From an uncultured cyanobacterium (lineage in GTDB: Bacteria; Cyanobacteriota; Cyanobacteriia; Phormidesmidales; Phormidesmidaceae), in contig CALHGI010000622.1 of assembly GCA_938029995.1 (NCBI GenBank), positions 1 to 5,992 on the forward strand: 5,992 bases of DNA. Direction: 5' to 3'. Made by a program: the position numbers and the translations under genes. This document shows, piece by piece, positions 1-4,790 of the stretch. The notes beneath the pieces were generated by a model, which was given only the letters and a program-made list of their open reading frames with translations, was not told the origin of the DNA and did no database searches. Position 1 is the first letter of the stretch, and every line of letters starts with the position of its first letter.

Positions 1-253
1 CGGGGGTAACCGGCAGTGGCGTTGTGGGTGTCTCTGTCGGCGTGGCTGGCGTTTCTATTGGGGGGGCTGGAGCCGCTGCCGGAGACGATTGACTGGCTAG
101 GCTATGTCCACATTGACCACAGAAGCTAGCATCTGCCTGGACCTCTGCCCCACAGTTGGAGCAGCTCATGAGGGAGGGCAGTGGAGTATAACAGGCTTCA
201 CATTGCGAAGCCGCCTCTGGGTTTTGATAGTTGCAGTTGGGGCAAATAATCAT
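1..253 (-). CDS. Double zinc-ribbon protein, 5' part only (possible FHA-domain protein)
   Basis: The visible 84 residues begin MIICPNCNYQNPEAASQCEA and run off the left edge without a stop. Two CxxC-x10-CxxC units are present: Cys4/7/18/21 and Cys31/34/45/48, each expected to bind one zinc ion. After about residue 52 the chain becomes a low-complexity Ala/Pro/Thr linker (PIETPATPTETP). From memory, cyanobacterial proteins with this N-terminus and a Pro-rich linker often end in a phosphothreonine-binding FHA domain, as in the Anabaena filament and membrane protein FraH. That domain would lie outside the window, so this identity is inference. The ATG at 251-253 gives a start right at the first ribbon. 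No strong Shine-Dalgarno precedes it. It lies on the same strand as pgl, 232 bp downstream, with its own candidate promoter in between. Confidence 0.8.
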   Translation of the reverse strand, partial: MIICPNCNYQNPEAASQCEACYTPLPSLMSCSNCGAEVQADASFCGQCGHSLASQSSPAAAPAPPIETPATPTETPTTPLPVTP

Positions 254-325
254 AGCGGTCAGGTTTACGCTAGCTCATGTATAAACTACACGGTTTCGGC
301 GGTTTTCTGTCCATCGGTTGTCAGA

Positions 326-331
326 AGTATA
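326..331 (-). promoter_or_regulatory. Candidate -10 box for the zinc-ribbon gene
   Basis: Read on the minus strand this is TATACT, five of six matches to the sigma-70 -10 consensus, 72 bp upstream of the ATG at 253. The stretch where a -35 box should sit (about ACGGAA) does not resemble TTGACA. It may therefore be an activator-dependent or group-2 sigma promoter. A second weaker box, TTATAC, lies at 279-284, closer to the start codon. The call comes from sequence alone. Confidence 0.4.
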
Positions 332-398
332 GGTAATCTTTGACTTTGTTCCGTATCCTGGCAGGTCTAAGGGTTTGAGGAAACAGAGGGGCATCCCC

Positions 399-435
399 CC
401 TAGGGTGGAATTGCCTAGGGGAGTGCCGGTGGAAT
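399..435. repeat. Short repeats in the spacer downstream of pgl
   Basis: The spacer 254-485 carries CCTAGGG at 399-405 and 414-420, each containing the CCTAGG palindrome, and GGTGGAAT at 404-411 and 428-435. The copies interleave, so the block looks like a small decayed duplication. No convincing rho-independent terminator for pgl is visible: there is no GC-rich stem followed by a T tract on the minus strand. The role is unknown. Confidence 0.3.
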
Positions 436-485
436 GGCTATGGCAGATGGGGATAACGACTAACGGTAAACCGGTGAGTGCTAAC

Positions 486-1253
486 CTAATGCACCGTACG
501 TTCGACGTTTGTGGGTAGGCCTTGGCTCGCATCAGTATCTAGCAACCACCGTAATTCCCCCACTGGGGCAATGAGGCGGGAGGGATAGGTGGCACTGTCC
601 GCGTCCGCGGCAAATACCTGGGATAGGGCCGCTTGCTTGTTGGCCCCTGCTACTAAAAACATGACCTGGTGGGCTTGGTTGATCAGCCGAGCGGTAAAGG
701 TGATTCTGGGCTGGTCGTCTTTTTGTCCAACGGTGATCCAGTGCTCGGTTTCATTGAGGGCTGCCGTATGGGGAAATAGGGAGGCGGTGTGGCCATCGTC
801 TCCCATGCCGAGCAGGATGATGTCAAATTTGGGGGTGTCGGGGAGGGTGGTGCCAAAGCTGGTGGCTAGGGTCTGCTGATATTGGTCAGCACTGGCTTGG
901 GGAGACTCTGTTTCGGTCGGTACCGTAAAAATATTGTCGGCTGGAATGGCGACGTGGCTAAGCCAAGCCTCGTAGGTCATTTTGGCATTGCTGTCGCCAT
1001 GGGTCATGGGGACATAGCGCTCATCACCCCAGTACACATAGATTTTGTCCCAGGGTAGCTCGGCCTGGGCGATGGCTTGGTAGATGGGCTTGGGGGTGCT
1101 GCCCCCTGAAAGGGCCAGGCTACAGCGGCCACGGGTTGCGATCGCATCGCGCATTAGCTCAATCACCTGGTCAGCCGCTGCGGCCACCAGTGCAGCCTTA
1201 TCAGCAAAAACATGAACACTGGGTGCGGTCTTGTGGGGAGAGACGACGGTCAT
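486..1253 (-). CDS. pgl: 6-phosphogluconolactonase
   Basis: This 255-residue cytosolic enzyme hydrolyses 6-phospho-glucono-1,5-lactone to 6-phosphogluconate. It is the step between glucose-6-phosphate dehydrogenase and 6-phosphogluconate dehydrogenase in the oxidative pentose phosphate pathway, which supplies NADPH to cyanobacteria in the dark. Family (Pgl/DevB, glucosamine-6-phosphate isomerase fold) signatures are all present: LSGGSTPKPIY (48-58) for phosphate binding, YWGDERYVP (74-82), SNAKM (88-92) and LLGMGDDGHTASLFPH (147-162) with the catalytic His155. Further on are RITFTA, LVAGANKQ and the C-terminal WLLDTDA. Length is normal for the family. The ATG at 1251-1253 is the first in frame; about 11 N-terminal residues precede the conserved core, so a slightly later start is possible. 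No good Shine-Dalgarno is seen. It is transcribed away from the glycosyltransferase-like gene and in the same direction as the zinc-ribbon gene. Confidence 0.97.
   Translation of the reverse strand: MTVVSPHKTAPSVHVFADKAALVAAAADQVIELMRDAIATRGRCSLALSGGSTPKPIYQAIAQAELPWDKIYVYWGDERYVPMTHGDSNAKMTYEAWLSHVAIPADNIFTVPTETESPQASADQYQQTLATSFGTTLPDTPKFDIILLGMGDDGHTASLFPHTAALNETEHWITVGQKDDQPRITFTARLINQAHQVMFLVAGANKQAALSQVFAADADSATYPSRLIAPVGELRWLLDTDASQGLPTNVERTVH
1138..1145. repeat. HIP1 octamer (GCGATCGC)
   Basis: This is a perfect GCGATCGC palindrome inside pgl. HIP1 is strongly over-represented in many cyanobacterial genomes, so it supports the taxonomic reading. No function for this individual copy can be inferred. 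Confidence 0.85.
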
Positions 1254-1394
1254 AGGGGCTCAGGTATTACGTTGAAAAACGGCAGGGATGGTTTTGGGGC
1301 CATCCTATCCTGAACGCTAGCGCAGCTAGTGAGACCCGACGCTACTCTTAATAGACTTTGTATTATTGTGGGCGGTGAGTCGTCATCGGTGACT
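1254..1394. promoter_or_regulatory. Divergent promoter region between pgl and the GT-A gene
   Basis: This 141-bp spacer separates two divergently read genes, so it should hold both promoters. For pgl, TAATAC (minus strand, 1264-1269) is a possible -10 but lies very close to the ATG. For the plus-strand gene, TATTAT at 1361-1366 is a possible -10. Neither has a convincing -35. A perfect 6-bp inverted repeat, GGATGG (1286-1291) and CCATCC (1300-1305) with an 8-nt gap, sits between them and could be a shared operator. A shorter CTAGC-GCA-GCTAG repeat lies at 1317-1329. Confidence 0.4.
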
Positions 1395-2174
1395 ATGATT
1401 TCAGTGGTTCTGCCTTGTCTAAATGAGATTCGCCATGGCTATCTGCCATCTATTTTGGACAACTTGGTCCTGCAGCCGGGGGAAAAGCAGTTAATCATTG
1501 TCATGAGCCCTAGCACGGACGGCACCTACGATGTGATTACCCAGCACCCAGCGGCCTCCGCCTTTAAATTAATTGATACCACTGCCACCAATCGTGCCCA
1601 GCGACTGACCATCGGCATTAAAGCTAGTCAGGGGGATATTGTTCTGCTGCATCACCCCGCCACCCTGCTGCCCCCTGCTGCCCTGGACCAAGTTCGGCTG
1701 GCCATGGCGGCCCCGCTGGCTTCTGACCCGCAGGTTCCTGACCCGCTGGCCCCTCACCCTGCCACCTGGGGTGGATTTCGCCATAGCTTCGATCTGGACC
1801 ATTGGCTGCTGCGGTTTACCTCCTGGTACTCCACCACTCAGCGACCGCGACTGAGTCAAGTTCTGTACCTAGACCACTGCATTTTTGCCCGCAGAGATGC
1901 CCTCCTGGCCATCGGTGGCGTTCCCGACATGGATATCTTTGAAGATACGGCCCTCAGCCTTGCCCTCAGTCAGTTTGGCCCACCCCGCCTGGCCGAGGGC
2001 ACCATCGTTACGTCGGCCCGCCGCTTTAAAGAACGGGGCATTTATAAACACGCTGCCCTTAACCAGCTGCTCAAGGTGATGTACCACCTGGGGTTAGATC
2101 CTAAAAAGATGAATTGGCTATACGAAGGGACTAGCCAAATTAACGTAAGCTACAACGAAATCGATAAGGATTAA
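1395..2174 (+). CDS. GT-A (family 2) glycosyltransferase-like protein lacking sugar-nucleotide aspartates
   Basis: The 259-residue protein opens with the GT2 signature MISVVLPCLNE. It ends with a block (EDTALSLAL at 183-191, TSARRFKERGIYKHAALNQL at 206-225, LGLDPKKMNWLYEG at 232-245) that resembles the rSAM/selenodomain-associated transferase 2 group (TIGR04283). Canonical members have VVDGGSTDGT, a DXD-like HAD and an ED base. Here the first reads IVMSPSTDGT (35-44, Asp replaced by Met37). The second reads HHPATLLPP (86-94, the Asp position is Ala89). Asp160 and Glu183-Asp184 remain. Donor binding may therefore be altered or lost. A Pro-rich insertion lies at about 107-122. I placed the start at ATG 1395, where the fold begins, after an SD-like GGTGA at 1388-1392; a GTG at 1329 would add 22 unconserved-looking residues. 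No signal peptide or membrane helix is seen. The stop abuts recO, suggesting co-transcription. Substrate unknown. Confidence 0.8.
   Translation: MISVVLPCLNEIRHGYLPSILDNLVLQPGEKQLIIVMSPSTDGTYDVITQHPAASAFKLIDTTATNRAQRLTIGIKASQGDIVLLHHPATLLPPAALDQVRLAMAAPLASDPQVPDPLAPHPATWGGFRHSFDLDHWLLRFTSWYSTTQRPRLSQVLYLDHCIFARRDALLAIGGVPDMDIFEDTALSLALSQFGPPRLAEGTIVTSARRFKERGIYKHAALNQLLKVMYHLGLDPKKMNWLYEGTSQINVSYNEIDKD
2166..2170 (+). promoter_or_regulatory. Ribosome binding site of recO
   Basis: AAGGA lies inside the last codons of the preceding gene, four bases before the recO ATG at 2175. It fixes that start, which follows the upstream TAA with no gap, and suggests translation by re-initiation. Confidence 0.55.
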
Positions 2175-3056
2175 ATGTCCCGCACCTACAAAGCCACTGG
2201 CATCAACCTAAAGGCCGCCCCTATGGGGGAAACCGATCGGTTGATGACTATTCTGACTAAAGAATATGGACTCTTGCGGGCCATTGCCCCCGGCGCTCGC
2301 AAGCATAAGTCTCGCCTGGGGGGGCGCAGCGGTTTGTTTGTGGTTAATGAGTTAATGCTGTCCAAGGGGAAATCCCTAGACAAAATGATTCAGGCCCAAA
2401 CCCAGCAATCATTTCCAGGGTTGAGCCGGGACTTAGCCCGGCTGACGGCGGGGCAGTATTTGGCCGAGTTGGTGCTGTGTGAGGCCAGCGAACAACCCCA
2501 AGCAGAGCTATTTGAGTTGCTGGTGGTGCATTTAGAACGTCTAGAAAATGCTCCCCCTAGTGCGGTGCTGGCCTGTTTAGCCCATGGCACGTTTCATATT
2601 TTGGCCCTGGCGGGGGTGGCTCCAGAACTGCGTTACTGTTGTCTTAGTCGTACACCGATTAAGCCTCAGCTGGGGGGGGATAAAGACCATCCTTGGCAGG
2701 TGGGGTTTAGCATCCAGGCCGGGGGTGTGATCACCCTAGAACAGTTGGAAATGCTAGAAAATAATGCTGGCCCCGCCGACTACGAAGCCGGTCGTCGCAA
2801 GCGGATTTATGGCTCACTGACCACCACCATCGGTGCCTCGGAGTTGGCCCTGTTACAACAATTAGGTCAAGCCGAACTTGTGTTTACCCAGGCTAGTTCT
2901 TTACCATCTATGACAGGGGCCCATGCCGCACCCCATGGCCTGTGGCGTCGGGTGGAACGTCTGCTGCGAAACTATGCCCAGTTTCACTTCGATCGACCGA
3001 TTCGATCGGCGGCCCTAATCGATAGCTGCTTTGATTCATCTGCCTATGCTTCGTGA
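2175..3056 (+). CDS. recO: DNA repair and recombination mediator RecO
   Basis: The 293-residue protein matches RecO, which helps RecR load RecA onto SSB-coated single-stranded DNA and anneals complementary strands in RecFOR gap repair. The N-terminal OB fold is recognisable from TYKATGINLKAAPMGETDRL (4-23) through EYGLLRAIAPGARK (30-43) and LGGRSGLFVVNELML (48-62). A helical domain follows (about 90-150), then a beta/loop section and the closing helix LLRNYAQFHFDRPIRSA (263-279). The central region has adjacent Cys155-Cys156 (YCCLSR) but not the paired CxxC motifs of zinc-binding RecO proteins such as the Deinococcus one, so no zinc site is predicted. Length is slightly above the roughly 240 residues of short RecOs. 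It sits second in a plus-strand cluster, directly after the GT-A gene and overlapping the exporter. G8 (2672-2679) and G7 (2318-2324) tracts lie in the frame. Confidence 0.95.
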   Translation: MSRTYKATGINLKAAPMGETDRLMTILTKEYGLLRAIAPGARKHKSRLGGRSGLFVVNELMLSKGKSLDKMIQAQTQQSFPGLSRDLARLTAGQYLAELVLCEASEQPQAELFELLVVHLERLENAPPSAVLACLAHGTFHILALAGVAPELRYCCLSRTPIKPQLGGDKDHPWQVGFSIQAGGVITLEQLEMLENNAGPADYEAGRRKRIYGSLTTTIGASELALLQQLGQAELVFTQASSLPSMTGAHAAPHGLWRRVERLLRNYAQFHFDRPIRSAALIDSCFDSSAYAS

Positions 3057-4518
3057 GTCTGACTCCAGCGCATCTAAATCTTCTTCTGGCCATCAGCCAG
3101 AAGAAGATTTGGCTGTCAATAAAACAGGCTTGCCCGGGGGAGAGCGTGCTGTCCCTGGTGTGTCCCCCATGGCCGCAGACGGTGCCAAGGCTCCGGAGCT
3201 AGCGCCGCAACCCCCGGAGCCGATCACGGGCTTTGGGCCGGTGTTACAAAACCGTAATTTTTTGACCCTGTGGGGTGGCCAGGTTTTTTCCCAGCTGGCG
3301 GATAAGGTCTATCTGGTGCTGATGATTGCCATTATCGCTAGCCAATATGATGAGCCGGGGCAAACCATTAGCGGCTGGGTGTCGGCGGTGATGATTGCGT
3401 TTACGATTCCGGCGGTGCTATTTGGTTCCTTGGCTGGGGTATATGTGGACCGTTGGCTGAAGCAGCCGGTGTTGGTGCTGACCAACTTGTTGCGGGGCGC
3501 GTTGGTGGTGCTGCTGCCCTTGGGGCTGTGGCTGAGCCACGACATGGGCTCTGTGGCAGGCATTCCCCTGAGCTTCTGTTTGTTACTGCTAATTACGTTT
3601 CTCGTCTCCACCCTGACCCAGTTTTTTGCTCCGGCGGAGCAGTCGGTGATTCCGTTAATTGTGGAAGAGCGCCATCTGCTGTCGGCGAATTCCCTCTACA
3701 CCACCACCATGATGGCGTCGGTGATTATTGGCTTTGCGGTGGGGGAACCGCTGCTTGCGATCGCAGATAAACTCCTCACTCCCCTCGATGGCGGCACCGG
3801 CATTGGTAAAGATCTCTTAGTGGGCGCTAGCTATGGCATGGCGGGGCTCATCCTCACAACCATGCGCACGGGGGAATCCACCAAAACCCTGACCCAAGAT
3901 AGCCATGTTTGGTCAGACATTAAAGACGGTCTGCGCTATATCCAGCAGCGCCCCCCTATCCGGAACGCCATCATTCAGCTGGTACTCCTCTTTTCGGTTT
4001 TTGCGGCCCTGGCGGTTTTAGCCGTGCGCTTGGCGGAGGTTATCCCAGCCCTAAAATCTTCCCAATTTGGGGTGCTACTGGCGGCGGGCGGCGTTGGCAT
4101 GGGTATTGGGGCCACCGTGATCGGTCAGTTGGGCCATCGCTTCGCCCGCAGGCACCTGAGCTTAGTGGGGTTGTTGGGCATGGGGGCCGCCCTCGGTGCC
4201 CTGTCCTTGACCATCCATAGCCTGTGGGCCACCCTAGGCCTGATTGCCATCCTAGGGGTGTTTGCCGCCACCGTAGGCATTCCCATGCAAACCACGGTGC
4301 AGGAACAAACCCCCGAAGAGATGCGGGGTAAGGTCTTTGGATTACAAAACAATGTGGTGAATATTGCCTTGAGCCTACCCCTGGCCCTGGCCGGGGTGGC
4401 TGAATCCATCGTCGGGTTGCGGCCAGTATTGATCAGCCTGGCGGCCATCGTCATCCTAGGCGGATTACTGACCCAAACGGTTTTCACCGTACCTGGTGAA
4501 ACCGCTTCCGAACCATAG
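3046..4518 (+). CDS. MFS transporter, MFS_3/EntS-like drug or metabolite exporter
   Basis: From ATG 3046 this is a 490-residue inner-membrane protein with about 12 hydrophobic helices (approximately 72-98, 108-132, 140-163, 171-195, 220-243, 257-272, 306-329, 340-360, 370-391, 394-415, 435-456, 458-481). A motif-A-like loop GSLAGVYVDRWLKQ (127-140) joins helices 2 and 3. The sequence EQTPEEMRGKVFGLQNN (420-436) before helix 11 is typical of the MFS_3 branch that includes the enterobactin exporter EntS, so proton-driven export is likely; the substrate cannot be read. The first 60 or so residues are hydrophilic and Pro/Glu-rich. The start is uncertain: ATG 3046 overlaps the recO stop by 11 bp and has no Shine-Dalgarno. 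ATG 3169 would shorten the protein by 41 residues and leave the 3076-3110 hairpin outside the gene. A TTG at 3031 is also in frame but less likely. Confidence 0.88.
   Translation: MLRESDSSASKSSSGHQPEEDLAVNKTGLPGGERAVPGVSPMAADGAKAPELAPQPPEPITGFGPVLQNRNFLTLWGGQVFSQLADKVYLVLMIAIIASQYDEPGQTISGWVSAVMIAFTIPAVLFGSLAGVYVDRWLKQPVLVLTNLLRGALVVLLPLGLWLSHDMGSVAGIPLSFCLLLLITFLVSTLTQFFAPAEQSVIPLIVEERHLLSANSLYTTTMMASVIIGFAVGEPLLAIADKLLTPLDGGTGIGKDLLVGASYGMAGLILTTMRTGESTKTLTQDSHVWSDIKDGLRYIQQRPPIRNAIIQLVLLFSVFAALAVLAVRLAEVIPALKSSQFGVLLAAGGVGMGIGATVIGQLGHRFARRHLSLVGLLGMGAALGALSLTIHSLWATLGLIAILGVFAATVGIPMQTTVQEQTPEEMRGKVFGLQNNVVNIALSLPLALAGVAESIVGLRPVLISLAAIVILGGLLTQTVFTVPGETASEP
3076..3110 (+). terminator. 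Perfect 15-bp hairpin just after the recO stop
   Basis: The arms AAATCTTCTTCTGGC (3076-3090) and GCCAGAAGAAGATTT (3096-3110) are exact reverse complements around a 5-nt loop (CATCA). The hairpin starts 20 bp after the recO stop. A stem this long is unlikely by chance and resembles a terminator or attenuator, although only a short TTT, itself part of the stem, precedes GGCTG, so the U tract is poor. It lies inside the exporter frame only if that gene starts at 3046. The stem is certain; the function is inferred. Confidence 0.6.
3757..3764. repeat. HIP1 octamer (GCGATCGC)
   Basis: This second perfect GCGATCGC lies inside the exporter gene. It strengthens the cyanobacterial assignment and suggests that the right part of the window belongs to the same host genome as pgl. 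Confidence 0.85.
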
Positions 4519-4526
4519 GTTTCATC
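4478..4526 (+). promoter_or_regulatory. Three-arm alternative hairpins across the exporter stop codon
   Basis: CGGTTTTCACC (4478-4488) pairs with GGTGAAACCG (4495-4504) with one bulged T and a 6-nt loop. The same middle arm (4495-4503) can instead pair with GGTTTCATC (4518-4526), nine pairs with one G-U and a 14-nt loop. The second form spans the TAG stop (4516-4518). No T tract follows. It may protect the 3' end of the mRNA, end transcription weakly, or be fortuitous. Confidence 0.35.
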
Positions 4527-4615
4527 AGACGATTACGCCGTCCATAACCATGACTCTTGGCATTCGCTGCTAAGTAACTCGTGAAATGCTGATAAAGTCA
4601 TATAAAGCATTCGTA

Positions 4616-4666
4616 CGGTTGCTTAAGTAACATTAAGTTAGATGATTCGATCGGTTGCTTAAGTAA
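4616..4666 (+). repeat. 15-bp direct repeats CGGTTGCTTAAGTAA
   Basis: Exact copies lie at 4616-4630 and 4652-4666, offset by 36 bp, in the spacer before the family-4 glycosyltransferase. A further ATTAAG at 4632-4637 is 10 bp after the CTTAAG of the first copy, about one helical turn. A degenerate TGCTAAGTAAC lies upstream at 4568-4578. Phased TTAA-containing repeats resemble bacterial activator sites; the cyanobacterial Pho box also uses spaced TTAA repeats, but neither the base pattern nor the 11-bp period fits properly. Likely regulatory, protein unknown. Confidence 0.5.
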
Positions 4667-4690
4667 ACAAGGGTTCCTGAGGGGCTTTTT

Positions 4691-4718
4691 GTTAAACGGT
4701 TTAACTCGTTGAGCCGTT
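4691..4718 (+). promoter_or_regulatory. Nested palindromes, possible operator
   Basis: GTTAAAC-G-GTTTAAC (4691-4705) is a perfect inverted repeat. Its right half also belongs to a second one, AACGGTTTAAC (4695-4705) with GTTGAGCCGTT (4708-4718). In RNA the second pairs fully when two G-U pairs are counted, leaving a CUCG-type loop. The block overlaps the candidate -35 box at 4709-4714, a typical position for a repressor site. Confidence 0.4.
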
Positions 4719-4737
4719 CATGTCTGCTTTGAATAAC
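4709..4737 (+). promoter_or_regulatory. Candidate promoter of the family-4 glycosyltransferase
   Basis: TTGAGC (4709-4714) and AATAAC (4732-4737) each match four of six consensus bases and are 17 bp apart. Transcription would start around 4745, giving a leader of about 45 bases. This is the best pair I found in the 272-bp spacer 4519-4790, but it is weak. Confidence 0.3.
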
Positions 4738-4747
4738 TGTTGGTTGA

Positions 4748-4790
4748 AGCCCCCCTTTTAATAAACGTCCGAATTTATAGCCCCCTTTAA
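4748..4790 (+). repeat. C-rich leader repeat abutting the start codon
   Basis: AGCCCCCCTTTTAA (4748-4761) and AGCCCCCTTTAA (4779-4790) are near-identical, about 30 bp apart. The second ends directly at the ATG, where a purine-rich Shine-Dalgarno would normally be. Translation must therefore use another mode of initiation, or the leader has a regulatory role. No Shine-Dalgarno is present in the last 20 bases. Confidence 0.5.

Noticed and set aside
104..343. 79-codon plus-strand open frame over the left edge and spacer
   Set aside because: It lies antisense to the zinc-ribbon gene, whose eight ordered cysteines are clearly real. The plus-strand peptide shows no family motif.
275..532. 85-codon minus-strand open frame across the spacer and the end of pgl
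   Set aside because: It overlaps the pgl 3' end in another frame, covers the likely zinc-ribbon promoter, and shows no recognisable domain.
3453..3770. 105-codon plus-strand frame inside the exporter gene
   Set aside because: It is an out-of-frame shadow of a well-supported membrane protein; its Gly/Ala/Val-rich content comes from reading GC-rich helix codons one frame off.
4125..4487. 120-codon minus-strand frame antisense to the exporter
   Set aside because: It is fully antisense to conserved exporter helices, has Arg/Pro-rich shadow composition and no start-site support.
4586..4630. Fourteen-residue basic mini-frame MLIKSYKAFVRLLK in the spacer
   Set aside because: It could be an amphipathic leader peptide, but there is no Shine-Dalgarno, and its end is simply the first direct repeat (stop in CTTAAGTAA). 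Too short to support.
4616..4666. Direct repeats read as a CRISPR array or insertion-sequence ends
   Set aside because: There are only two exact 15-bp copies in direct orientation, with no cas or transposase gene and no target duplication; a regulatory reading fits better.
4616..4666. Pho box
   Set aside because: The consensus needs pyrimidines after TTAA and an 11-bp period. Here G follows TTAA and the period is 10 bp, so the match is partial at best.
4661..4705. Rho-independent terminator around GGGGCTTTTTG after the exporter
   Set aside because: The T5 run follows G/C bases, but no stable stem directly precedes it; the only pairing (AACAA with TTGTT) is short and AT-only.
4720..4761. Thirteen-residue mini-frame MSALNNCWLKPPF before the family-4 glycosyltransferase
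   Set aside because: It might be a leader peptide, but it has no ribosome site and would lie across the candidate -10 box; likely chance.
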